Shown: in pieces, positions 45,014 to 56,612 of the stretch | Position numbering within the stretch: position 1 is the stretch's first letter | Layout of the letters: each line of letters opens with the position of its first letter | DNA from: Vandiemenella viatica | Lineage: Eukaryota; Arthropoda; Insecta; Orthoptera; Morabidae | DNA length: 64,000 bases | Direction: 5' to 3' | Assembly: GCA_031002005.1 (NCBI GenBank) | Contig: CM061919.1 | Coordinates: 228,220,739 to 228,284,738, forward strand | Made by a program: the position numbers and the translations under genes | The notes under the pieces: generated by a model | The model's database searches: none | Told to the model about the DNA's origin: nothing | The model's input: the letters and a program-made list of their open reading frames with translations, nothing else

Positions 45014-46984
45014 TGTTGAATAGAGTTGGAGATTGGGTGCGCAGACTTCCATGGTTGTTGTCGATGTTATCTTGTTTGTCCGGATTGAACTGCATGAATT
45101 TATGGAAACCTAACGTTTCAGCCATCATTTTGTGGCCTTCTTCAGAGGACTGTCATCGCTGGAAATGCTGCCGCCTATATATAGCTCCCGAAGAGCATAC
45201 TAACCATTTGGAGTGACGTTACTCAAGCTACCGCCACCAGCATGGCCGGTCCAATGGGAGCCTGCATCTCACATTTTCCTAATCAAGCATGACCATATTT
45301 GGTCAAGTTGTAGCCCGCTTTCTGCATTCATATTATCTGGGTTTTTTTTATTTTTTTTATTTGCAACGCTTCTCTGACATGCCTGGGCCATCATCTGCTT
45401 TCCTGAATCAGTACACTAGTGTCACTAAATAAAATTGTGTGCCCACTGTCAGAAGAATGTTGTTCTACAGCTGATTTACTGATGTCATTATTTTTAAGAT
45501 GTCTTATGTTTTCACACAGCCTTTCCTTGACCATCCGTCCAGTCTCGCCGATATACACTTGGCCACAGCTGCAGGGTATTTGGTATATGCCTGCTGTTTG
45601 TAATTCATCCCTCCCATCTTTATAAGCACATCAGAAATCTTCTGAGGCACTCTGTATATTGGGCTATATTTTTTTTCTTTAAAAGACAGCCATTTTATCC
45701 GTCACCCCGTGGAAGTAGGGTTTGTCTGTTTGTCTTCTGGCTTCAACTTCTGGTGCTGTAGCACAGGGTGGTGCTTGAGGTTTAAGCCTTGCCGTGGCCT
45801 TATTGATGACATCAAGGCTGTAGCCATTGGGCAGAAACGTCTCTTTCAGTGGCTAAGCTTGCTTCGTCACTGACTGTGGAAGCACGGGTGGTTAATATTT
45901 TTATAATTCCGTGTTTCACTGCTGGATGGTTCTGAGAGGCTGCATGCAAATATCAATTCATGTGTGTGGTCTTGCAATAAACTCCATGGCCCAGGGAGCC
46001 ATTTTCCTTCTGCCTCACAATCATGCCCATAAAAGGAAATTGTTTGTCCACCTCAACTTTCATGGTGAACTTAATTTTGTTACGGACACTATTTAAGTGT
46101 TGGAAAAAAGCTTGTTCTCGACTGTGAGGCCAGATAAAAAATGTGTCATCCACGTAACATAGCCATAAAGGTTTCAGATTGTAATTGTTGACCACTTCAG
46201 CCTCAAAGGGCTCCATAAACACATCAGCCACAATCTGAGACAGTGGGCAACCCATTGCTGCTCCCTCATTCTGTTGGTGGAAGTCACCCTGGTATTGAAA
46301 GAAGGTAGTCCTAAGACAGAATTCAGTTAGTGATGCCCATTCTTCTTGCAAATTAAGATTTTCTAATCATCCCCTGATCATATTGATGGCTTCATCAATT
46401 AGCACATTTGTAAACAGTGACGTGACGTCGCAGCTAACTAGTAAGTCATTGTCTTCCAGACGCCTCTCCTTGATCCTGTTTATAAAATCAGAAGAATTAT
46501 GAATTTTAAAAGTAGAGTTAGTCAGATTCTTTAGCTTATCCGCCAGATATCTTGCCAGCGGATGTATCGGAGACTGAAATGCGTTAACAATTGGTCGTAA
46601 AGGGACCCCTTCTTTGAGTATCTTGGGCAGGCAGTACAGTCATGGTGTCAGGTGATTAGACGTAGTTAATTTTCTTTTGACCTCCGGTTCGAATCAGGTT
46701 GCTTCCCATATTTTTGTTGCAACTTTATGTTGATTCTTTTGTAAAGGGTTCGTTGGCAGCTTTCCATAAGTTCCATCTTGTAATAATGCCTCTACCTTTC
46801 GATGATATTCTTCCGCATACATTACAACTGAAGAATTTCCTTGGTCAGCGGCTACCACCACAATGTCTTTTCCCTCTCTCTCATTTGACGCAAGGCTTTT
46901 TTTCCCTCAAGTGAGGTTCTGCGGAGGTGGTTTGGAAATCGATAATATCCTCGCCGTTTCACAGCAAATCTCATGAGCGCCATC
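45014..46984 (-). mobile_element. Penelope-like element of a second family, degenerate
   Basis: Minus-strand order: VVVAADQGNSSVVMYAEEYH (about 46800-46870), GVPLRPIVNAFQSPIHPLAR, LLVSCDVTSLFTNV (motif A), AAMGCPLSQIVADVFMEPFE and YVDDTFFIW (motif C, frame 45953-46351), then GIYQIPCSCGQVYIGETGR (45520-45600). This is the RT plus GIY-YIG order of PLEs, but a lineage different from the palindrome at 0.5-5.2 kb. The YVDD and GIY-YIG residues are kept; stops and frameshifts break the frame. The tail at 45014-45230 carries a hammerhead-like CTGAAGA...GAAAC core. Confidence 0.88.
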
Positions 46985-47165
46985 TAATGTCCCACATTTT
47001 GAGTTTATGCACACTATCAAAAGCTTTTTTGAAGTTGATGAAAGCTATATGAGTTTCCAGATTGACTTAATGTCTCTCTCCTAGAATTGTCTTAATAGCA
47101 AAGATGTTATCATTGCATTACCGACCCTTTTGGAACCTGCAACACAACTCTGCCATTGGGAATGG

Positions 47166-47576
47166 GATTAGATATTGTTGTTAGCTATAACCAAGGATGC
47201 AATGTAATAACCTGATACCTATTCATCTGATATCAGTTGCCAATCTGCTTGTATTATTACATCACAAGGGATAGCAGTTGAAGATGATTCATAAAAATAA
47301 AAGTCACTACTGAAAATCATTCAATATATTTATCAAAGTCTTTGAAATTAAACTGGTTTCAGATTACATTTTACACCTCCTTAGATTATATCGGACTTCA
47401 AAATCCTAAGTTGGAGATTGCAAGTAACCACAACAAAATCTGCACTCTTTTTCAGTCTTGAAAAAAATCACAAAGTCTCCCAAAACATTCGCAAATCTTA
47501 ATAAAGTTCATTTTGTCTAGAAACTGAAGTTAGATAACTTAAATAAGTTTCAAAGTTCTTCTTGACCAAAATATTT
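47166..47576. other. Unassigned sequence between LINE piece and copy B
   Basis: AT-rich, no recognised feature. Confidence 0.45.
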
Positions 47577-49300
47577 TGTAAGCACCTTAGAATTTGGGTA
47601 AATTCTATTTTTCTTGGCTATAGAGAATAAGGGAGGGAGTACGCTTTCCAGTAAACATAAAATTTTTCATTTAGCAACTACAGGATTTGAGAGACATGTT
47701 TCATGCAGGAGCTGATACTGCAAGCTAACTCAGAACATACGCCAATTTACAAACAATAAAGTCACTCAGCACATAATACAAGTATTAAATAAACAATTTA
47801 TAACAGTAAATAATCTTTAAACTAACCTGAGCCAGTGTAATCCACAGTTATCCAAATTGTATACAGTCGATTTTGATTTCATGATAATATCACTAATTTT
47901 CAGCACCATTCGTTGCAGTAAAGCATTTTTATAATAATAATTATCAAAAAGAAACCTAAATTCACTAAAAATCAGTAGCTTCAGGCCGTATAAACAAAGT
48001 AAACATAATTTTAAACACTTCGTTAGACATACTTGCATTTTCAACATTTAATAACAACATGTTTTCGATAATTTCCCAAACTAAAAAGTAAATTTTCTGT
48101 AAGAATAAAGAATCTAGTATAACATATTAAAGTTTCAAAACATTCCAGGCAGTAGAATGAATATTAAATTAATTTTCAAGGAATAATGTCGTAAATAAAA
48201 ACATGGTAGTTTTCGAAATTAATCTGTGACTAAACAAGACCACTTCCGTAAATAAAACAACTTTTAAAACACATAACTAAATAAAAGAAAAATTCAACTA
48301 CTAACACTTCTTCGATATAAACAGCACTAATTATTACCCAGAAACCAAGTTTTTCCAACATGTCTTCTCAGCAGTTTCAACCTAGATTTTTATAAGATAA
48401 ATAACTTTGATATTATACCACCGATAATAATAAAAGTTACATTTTTGAAATCAGGAGCAAGCACCAAACACAATTAAATAAGTTTAAACACGATAATTTG
48501 TAATCCAGCAGGAATTTTTAAAATTACACAAATCCAGTAATAGCCCGGGGATTTACTAACCGTTTTTAGGAAGTCAATTACCATTATGCCCACACACTTT
48601 AATTATTTACAAGAAAACGAGTTAATTTAGAATTATGGTCATCATACTTTTAACAAACCATAAGGGTCAGGCTACACACTGTTAAATTTTGAACAGTAAC
48701 TAGAATAAAATTTTATCAGACAATATTCACTAAGCGAGAGATCACAGTAAGCATGCGGCTGAGAGTATATATTGGGATGCTTAAGCCGTCTGGGCGGCCT
48801 TTTGTCACACATTGCGGAGTTAATCACGCACTAGTGTGTTGTTAGAAATCCGTTGGGAGGTGTTGGTGTCAGTCAACAATGGTTTCCGGTAGACTTTGAG
48901 CTAGCTACAACATGTGTGACTCGGGGCCATGATGAATTTTTGCACAGTGGTGCAATCTGCGATTATGAACTTTTAATTTTCCTAAAGGAGTTTAGTCTGC
49001 TAGTTCTTCCGCTTCATGACTTGTGATTTTTGGAGACATTTAGTTCGATTTTGCCATTTCAACCGCAAATGTGAATTTCAAATGTGGCTTTGGAATAAAC
49101 TTTAAAATTTCTCTTATCAAGTGAACTGTGCATCTTTTCGTAGTGAACATTAACCTTTCCCTAGCTTTTGGTTTAAATAAGCAATGTGGCGGCCGATACA
49201 GGCTGATACATGGTCATTCATATTTATTAATGAAAATTTAGCAGAACTTTAAGCAAGTCAGAAGTTAGTTAAGGTAAACCCTTATAATTTCTATCTTCAA
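47577..49300 (+). mobile_element. Long-LTR family, copy B
   Basis: TGTAAGCACCTTAGAATTTG begins an LTR of about 1.6 kb with AATAAA at 49093. It ends before TGGCGGCC (49186), close to the tRNA-Arg primer site start. It is colinear with copy A including the CTTTTCGTAGTGAACATTAACC and TTTGGTTTAAATAAGC blocks. Similarity with copy A goes on into the start of the internal region. No gag or pol follows. It splits the RTE-like LINE. Confidence 0.7.
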
Positions 49301-50755
49301 ACTGCTTCTGAGTAAAAAATATTCTAAGTTCTAAAAGTTACATGACGATTTTTTTTAAAGTTCTTGCTACTTCTCTATCTATGGAACATAGGAGTCTACT
49401 CGATCAGCTGCGATCAGGGTAGGAAATACCTTTTTCTGCAGGATTGTGAAATTTTCTGTCCTTATTTTTATTCCAATTTCCCTGAAACTTTATTGTAGCA
49501 TAGGTTACTTTGAACAACTTATTCCCAAACCTTTTTGATGGCAATTCTTAATTTCTGAAATAAGAGGAATCATTATTTTGGTTATCTATCTGTAACTTTA
49601 AAGATTTTTTAGTTCCCTCATAGGGAGTTTCTGTTTTCTTTTCTATTTAATTTGGTATAAGAATTTGTTCCAAGGCCAATTTTAGTTAGCTGTTACTATA
49701 AATTATTATTACAGTGTCTTGCACCTGTTTAATCCTCAAAGGAATAAATTCTTTCTATTAGTCCTAGCTCTCTTATTTGATTATAGTTTTAAATGAAATT
49801 TGTCTTATTTTTCTTGGAATTTAATGCTCTATTTAATTATTTATGTCTCACTTTTAACAAATTCCTACTTCTAATTGCAACTTGTCAAGATCGCTATAAA
49901 AAACTTAAAGGTTAAACATTAAATTCTGTTTTTTAACCTTTAAATTTCATAACATATAATGAAAATCAGCCTTCAGTCACTTTGATGAATGCAAATTTAT
50001 TACATTACAATGCATGTAATGTAATGAATTTGCATTCATCAAAGTGACTGAAGGCTGATTTTCATTATATGTTATATAATTAATATAGTCACGTACAAAG
50101 ATAGAATTATGGATAAAATTAAACTTTAAATTTCAGTTCCAAACTGTTACTTTATTATCACTTTATTTAATTTTAGCTATCATTTGTTTATATTTTCATT
50201 GTTCTAGCTGTTTTCTTTATAGAATAGCATTCATTTATTCCCTTAAAAAAGTTATTTAGTATTTATTTACGAGCTCAAATTTTTATCAGGAAGCCTTCCT
50301 CAGTGCTGCCATTACATTGCCATTGGTGAAATCTGTTTATCCACCTAAATAAAGGTCTTTTCTTTCATCCCCCCAAAACTGGCATCCCTTGCTCACTTTC
50401 ACGTCACTCCTGATTATGTCATAAGCACATAGTGAATAAACATTTAAATTTTATCTTCTTAAATAAAAATTTTCAGACTATACAAGTACTAATTTAGAAT
50501 GCTTATTTTTAACTGTACTATCAGTGAGTGTTTATGACATTTTTCCTATGATTTAATTTTATAACTTCAATTTTTACTTACTCATATGATATTGGTTCTA
50601 TTTTAACTTTGAAGTTTCCTTTAATATCAAGTTTATTCTTGTATCTTTTATTTACAACACTAAAACTTTTCCTATGGACTCTTTGAAGCTTATTCCTATG
50701 TTACAAACCATACTTGTTACTATTGTATTTTAACTTTTGCTATGATCATCAATAT
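49301..50755. other. Unassigned AT-rich sequence following copy B
   Basis: No coding features, except for the 61 bp-arm palindrome at 49949-50075. It may be remaining internal sequence of the LTR element, since the LINE resumes only at about 50760. Confidence 0.45.
49949..50075. repeat. Near-perfect palindrome, 61 bp arms
   Basis: The left arm 49949-50009 and right arm 50015-50075 are exact reverse complements except one A/G position, with the five-base spacer ATGCA. The arms include GAAAATCAGCCTTCAGTCAC and its complement. RNA from either strand would form a strong hairpin. Confidence 0.96.
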
Positions 50756-51996
50756 GACATTTATTATTTTTGCACATATTTTGTAAATAGCATTTATTAG
50801 ACTAATTCCTCTGTAATTATTCCCTTCAGTTCTCTGTCACATTTTAAATATAGATGTAATCTTTTTCATTTCCAACAGCTCGATATTTTGTAGCACTCAT
50901 TATATTCGTGTAATATTGAAAATTCACATAGAGGACCTGCAGATTTTAATAGTTCCATTTTGAAGCCATCAGGGCCACATGCATTTCTGTTTTTCCTATT
51001 TTTCAGCATCAATTGTAGTTCTTTTAAGTAGATGGAATCCACGGTACTATCATACCGTAGTTTTCCTCTCAGGGATCTGGAATTACTGTGTTCCACAGGT
51101 TCCTAAAATATTCCTTCCATTGTTGTTCATTAATTGTATATCTGCAACATCTTTTGCTGTTTGATAAATCTGTCCTGGGCTTTATATGCAGTATTCTTTC
51201 TATATTAGCTATAAATCTGTCCCACATAACACAATGAGCAGATCTTATTATTTGTTTTGTATTATTTCTTTTTTTTCTACATCTACATCTATACTCTGCA
51301 ATTCACAATTACTGTGGGTGGCAGAGGGTGCTAAGCACCAATCCTGTTTTAGAGTATTCCAATCCCGAACAGAACGAGGAAAGAAAGAATACATAAATGT
51401 ATCAGTACGGCATCTTATCTCTCGAATCTTATTCCTTCTGTCATTGCGACCTAAATAGGTTGGCGGAAGAAGTATTTCGATGCACTCATAAATTAGAGAT
51501 TTTCGCATATTCTCCAACAAATTTAAATGAAAACGACGTCGTCTGTCCGCCAAACAATCCCAGCCTAACCCATGTATCAGCTCTGTGACAGTTACATAAG
51601 GACTGTAACTAGCGGTCACGAATCGAGCGGCTCTCCTCTGTACTTTCTCTAACATGTCAATCAATCCCTTGCGATACGGATCCCAAATTGCACAACAGTA
51701 TTCCAAATGTGGATGCACTAGTGTTTTGTATGCTATTTCCTTTGTATGAGCATTGCAGCTTCTCAAAATATGACCTATAAAACGTAGTTTAGAATAAGCT
51801 TTGCCTACGACGGAAGTTATGTGCAAGTACCATTTCATGTTGCTTTGTACTGTTACGCCTAGATATTTCAGGGAATCGACCGTGTCAACAACTGAATTGT
51901 TAACTTTCTACTCGTGAGCAAACGGGGTCTTTTTATTACTTATTTGCATTGCCTTGCACTTTTTACAGTTAATTGTAAGCTGCCAATTACGGCACC

Positions 51997-53318
51997 TGTA
52001 AGAACCTTAGAATTTTGGCAAATTCTAGTTTTGCTTAGGCGGGACTTAGAAATTTCGTGAAGTACAGTTTTCAACTTAAAGGAATTTCCTTGTAATTTTC
52101 CCTACAGTTACAGTTCGTCATAAAAATCTTTTTAAAGTGTAATTATCATATCGGGAAACGTTTGGTTTAAGAGATATTCCCGTTTGTTCAAGTTTTGAAA
52201 CACACGATCGGAAAAGTAAAATTCTAAGATTTGCAATATCTTTAAATCGCGTAAAGCTACAACCGATCTTTTATCACCAGCTGTAGTCAGCACTATCCCC
52301 GATATTTTCGTAATAAAATTAAATAATTTGGTAAAAATTTAATTCGCAATTTTAATTGAGAGAAAAAAATAAGCTTTTTTATTAAAAGAGATATCAATTT
52401 AAATTTTATATCAGCAGATAGCCCTAATTAAGACGAGTTCATACATATATGGTTTTTCATCAAAAGTTTAAGCATTTGTCCGGAAATTAAGTTTTTATAA
52501 AATAGATTGTCGCGGATTGTTGTGCACGCGCGTAAAATTCTAGAACACTTAGGGATTTTACCCAAATTTGAATGTATCACTACGCGGAGTCTTAAACAGC
52601 TAAAACTTTAAAATTAATTACTTTAAATTTCTCAAGAGACTGCCGTCGGACTTCTAGTAGATAAGTCCAGATACTGTCAAAGTTTGAACATTTTTTATAG
52701 TCTGGATCGTCAAATAAATTACACATACTTTGAGCTACGCGGAAGCAAAAAGATGTGATACAGTTGCTGACGTCACTGGTTCCAGCCGTTTCTATAATAA
52801 AGACCCCGCCGCCATCATGGTTTGTCTGTTCCTGCCTGTGGTCTGTTCCTGTCCGCAGTCTGTTCCTGTCGTTCGTCTCGGTTGGTCGTAACTCGCCATG
52901 CCGGCTAGTTCGAACATGTGGAAACTTTGGTGTCGTGTTATATCATAACTTCAATGACTGTTAAGAACTTGTAAATTTGCTAAAGGGGTTTCGATCGGTT
53001 AGATTTCTCTCCACAATCTGTAAATTTTGGAAAAGAGAGTTCGATATGCCTGCTCAACTGTAAATGCAATTTTGAACTTTTGACTTTGAAAAATAAAACT
53101 TTGGATTTTACTAACAGTGAACTTGTGTACTTCAGTTGTTAACATAAAACCCTTTTCTCAATTTGTGGGTAACAAATTTTGTGGCGACCTAAGGCATTTA
53201 GTTGAGTCATCCTGGCTACATGGTCAAACCAAATTAAAATATTCAGTAAGTTTTCATCGAACAGTGAGGTGCTATCAAGAGTGTAAGTTAAGGCACTTAG
53301 GCGATACTCATCCCCGAT
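51997..53318 (+). mobile_element. Long-LTR family, copy C, inserted in LINE
   Basis: TGTAAGAACCTTAGAATTTTGGC to the primer-site-like TGGCGACC (53182) gives an LTR of about 1.19 kb. A short internal remainder up to CGATATC follows. It splits LINE codons: the LINE reads ...EIQRDLDVISEWC up to about 53330 and resumes at QLTINCKKCKAMQISNK near 51960. AATAAA lies at 53092. It carries a GC-richer 52780-52920 segment with repeated TCTGTTCCTG (three times), absent in A and B. Confidence 0.75.
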
Positions 53319-53608
53319 ATCGGCCATGTCCTTACACACCATTCCGAAATAACATCCAGATCGCGCTGTATTTCTAAGCAATCGTCAGAGCACCCCACTT
53401 TGCTATAAATAAGTGCATCATCAGCAAAAAATCGCATCTTGCAATTAGCGTTGTCACCGAGATCGTTTATAAAAATTAAGAAAAGAAGTGGTCCTATTAC
53501 ACTTCCTTGAGGAACGCCCGAAGTAACATCTAGCTTTGAAGAGGCTTCCCCGTCAACAACGACATACTGCGACTGACCAGTTAGAAAATCGCGTATCCAT
53601 TTGCAGAT

Positions 53609-54394
53609 CTAATCAGATATACCGTACGCTCGAATCTTCGCCAAAAGGCAGTTATTTGGTACAGAGTCAAAAGCCTTCTGGAAATTCAAGAAAATAGCAT
53701 CAACTTGTGATCTTGCATCAATAACCTTCATTACGTCATGCGAAAATAGAGCCAGTTGCGTTTCACACAAACGGTTCTTACGAAATCCGTGTAGGTTTGC
53801 TGTAAGTAACTCGTTTTCATCCAGAAACTTCATAACGTTAGAGCATATGACATGCTCCAGAATTCTACTGCAGACAGATGTTAGAGATATGGGTCGATAA
53901 TTCCTAGGATCTCTCTGATCACCTTTCTTGAAAACGGGAATCACCTGCGCTATTTTCCAGTCAGAAGGTACTTTTCTTTCTTCTAAAGATTTACAAAATA
54001 TATCAGATAGAAATGGTTCTATTTCTTCCACATATTCCGAAAATAATCTTACTGGAATACCATCAGAACCCAGCGCATTCCCCCACTTCAGGAGCTTTAA
54101 TTGGTTTATGATACCTACACTATCAATTTGAACTGGATCCATCTCAAATTCTACACGCCGTGCAAAAGCGGGAATGTTTTCCATGTTTCCGTCAGTGAAA
54201 GAATTTTTAAATTCGGTGTTAAATATGGTAGCCTTTTCGCGGCTGTCATCAACTTCCCGACCATCTTGTAGTAGAACTGACATATTGTTGTCACTACCAC
54301 TAACTTTTTTTACATACGACCAAAATTTCTTTGGGTTTTCGTTGAGACTCTTAGAAAGTGAGTTGCATCTAAAGTCTTTAAAAGCCTCGCGCAT
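53609..54394 (-). pseudogene. LINE reverse transcriptase N-half, motif A altered
   Basis: The frame reads FWSYVKKVSGSDN, GSDGIPVRLFSEYVEEIEPF, WKIAQVIPVFKKGDQRDPRN, YRPISLTSVCSRILE and FLNFQKAFDSV. In motif A (F-LD-F-KAFD) the first, catalytic aspartate is asparagine. A stop at 53606-53608 separates it from VVVDGEASSKLDVTSGVPQGS and RFFADDALIYS (53385-53600), where the FADD box is intact. Confidence 0.88.
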
Positions 54395-55370
54395 TGCATT
54401 TTTAACATGTTCTCTTGTCTCAGCTAACTTTTCTTAATCACTCCTATACATCGTCGTCCTTGAGCGTGCATGTATCTTCCTTTGTTTTTTAAGTAACCGT
54501 TTAAGTTCACGTGTATACCACGGGGGATCGTTCCCATCCCTGATTGTCCTTTTCGGTATATGTAAGTCCATACCTTCCTTGACCATATGCATGAATCGAA
54601 GCCACATCTCTTCAACCGAGCCTCTTCCTTCTATAAAGGTAATGTAATTATCCCTCAAAAACATTTTTTTAAACTCTCCTTTGGGGCCTTTTCAAACCTG
54701 TAAACGACCCTTTCTTTTTTCTTTTTGCGCGCGGCTATTAATTTTACTGTAGCAATTACAGCTTTATGATCACTTATTCCCATGGTGGTAGAAATGTCCG
54801 TGAATAACTCAGGCCTATTAGTAACGAGAATATCTAAAATGTTTTTGTTATCGTTGTGGCACCGCGTTGGTTCAGTGACGAGCTGCTCAAGATTAAGATC
54901 TGAGAAAAGGTCAAGAATAATTTCACAGGATGTTTTATCCCGGCCACCAGTAATTATTCCAGTCGATATACAGAAAGTTGAAGTCACCTCCTAGTATTAT
55001 TGCATGATCTGGAAATTGACGAGCTATATTACTTACATTAGTTCTTAAGGCCTCAGCAATAGATACATCTGCATCTGGTGGACGATAGAAAGACCCTAAT
55101 ACAAGTTTTGTCCTAGCTACTTTTAGTCTAATCCATAGGATTTCACAGACCGTATCGATCTTTATTTCACTACACGACAGGTGTTTACTAACAGCTATAA
55201 ATACACCGCCTCCATTGGAGTTCAACCTATCCTTACGGAAAACATTCATTCTATCGTTAAATATTCCTGCTGAACTTATATCTGGTTTTAACCAGCTTTC
55301 AGTACCTAATACAATATCTGCTTCTGTATTACTAATAATACTTTCAAGCTCAGACTGCTAATTACAAACA

Positions 55371-56070
55371 CTTCTTTTTTTGAATGTATTGTCACGACAT
55401 AGTTTGAAGTGTGGGTTAACACTTAAACAGCTTGTCATGAAACTTTGACCGTAATGTTGCCTGTGGAGAACAGATTGTTACTTCGGTTATCTCTGTCGCA
55501 AGATAGCCAGTCACCTTAACTAGCAAAGGTAAGTGATAGAATAAAAGTTCACTACAGTCTCAAAACAAAATTTAATGTTCCCTATATTCTTCATAAAAAT
55601 TTTACAAGTTCGTTAAACAATCTATTGGCATCAGAAATTCTTCTTCCAAATAACTATTGCAGGTACAGATAAGTGAATCAAGCCAGGTCAACTCTCACGA
55701 ACCCCTAACTGATAACAGCTACATGAGAATTTAGCAACTATAGAACACTCTTCCAAAAATTTCAAAGACGGATGCCGAAACGTAGATCCTTCCGATATAA
55801 CGCCTCACCTCCACACACCATGCCAAAACACTGGCCAGCCCAATGTGGAGCCTACCCAAGCAACTGGAACAAACTGACATCATTCCCCACTTTGGGAATC
55901 TCTTTTATAGCTGTGGCCTGGGAATCCAGAAATATCCAGTTTCCCAAAAAATCACGGACTTTCTTTGTAATAGGTTCATTCCCAATCATCTTGAAATTTT
56001 TTACAGTATGTAATCAACCCACTAACCATCAAAATTGATCCCAGTGAAATTTTTTTTTTATCTATAATAC
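55371..56070. other. Unassigned segment
   Basis: About 700 bases of more balanced composition than the surroundings with no coding frame over 90 codons. The look (GCCAGTCACCTTAAC, GCCCAATGTGGAGCC) suggests a solo LTR or another non-coding repeat, but I could not define ends. Confidence 0.35.
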
Positions 56071-56074
56071 TTTT

Positions 56075-56185
56075 TTTGTCGGTGGTTGAGGCCAGGTGGG
56101 TGTCTGGTATCTAGGATGTTTTGGTAAGCAAGTTCCCATCTCTACAAGTTCTCAGGCAGCAGTGGTTCTGAGGCGGCAGTGGTCA
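56075..56185 (-). mobile_element. PLE C-terminal coding remnant, left arm of an inverted pair
   Basis: Minus-strand ELVEMGTCLPKHP and RYQTPTWP correspond to ELRRWELAYQHILDTRHTPG of the intact PLE. The opposite-strand PLE tail starts right beside it. Confidence 0.65.
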
Positions 56186-56612
56186 ACCACCAATAAAATT
56201 CCTTTCTTTGACGTATCACTCAGTATCATCAGTATTAGCATTATTGTCATTTAACTAACTACATGTTTTTTTGTTTGGGTTTTTTTTTTTTTTTTTGCCC
56301 AAAATTTATGTATCTATATTTATTTTCCAAATTTTTGATTTCATCTTTCCATTCTGTACCCTTTTGATATATTACTACTTCTATCACCATCTGTAATATA
56401 CATATTTAAATATAACATCTTAGTCCCACCGCCATATTGATAATCCATGTAGGATACTTCGGCATGTGCACACCTCCTGAATCACATGACTCATTCTCTT
56501 TAACATGAAGAAGGTGTATTTTTTGTGTTCATGATATATGTGCTTCTCCCATCACTGCCTTCAACTTTGATGAGTGATGAGTCATTTCCCCTTTCCTTGT
56601 GATTTATAAGTA
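56186..56612 (+). mobile_element. PLE 3' tail, right arm of the inverted pair
   Basis: ATCCATGTAGGATACTTCGG, CACCTCCTGAATCACATG, ACATGAAGAAGGTG, then CCTTCAACTTTGATGAGTGATGAGTCATTTCCC follow the tail order of PLEs in this window. The region includes a poly(T) run at 56280-56296. Confidence 0.6.

Larger units (their letters stand above)
41945..51245 (-). mobile_element. RTE-like LINE, split into four ordered pieces
   Basis: Minus-strand pieces in the right order: 50760-51245 (ACGPDGFKMELLKSAG, then a frameshift to NYRGISLINAIYKICAKIIN); 46985-47165 (KGR-CNDNIFAIKTILGERH, then INFKKAFDSVHK, motif A with the first D changed to N); 43500-43667 (YADYIIILKDREDELQRALH, motif C with the second D lost); 41945-42413 (GSESWITESRDKRK, EILEELDVYNINKRIEKFRD, WRQHIERMD). 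The gaps are filled by long-LTR copy B, a PLE, a mariner and an hAT derivative. An inactive, old copy. Confidence 0.8.
51262..55370 (-). mobile_element. CR1-like LINE interrupted by an LTR element
   Basis: Minus-strand order: endonuclease 54655-55370 (ADIVLGTESWLKPD, VFIAVSKHL, IILGGDFNF, MGISDHKAVI), linker and RT 53385-54615, then a C-terminal part 51262-51996 (LVHPHLEYCCAIWDPYRKG, KVQRRAARFVT, FFPRSVRDWN). It ends at CTACATCTACATC (minus GATGTAGATGTAG plus A-run), a typical short terminal repeat of such LINEs. Copy C of the long-LTR family is inserted at 51997-53318. The 3' end joins the RTE-like LINE fragment at about 51255. Confidence 0.9.
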
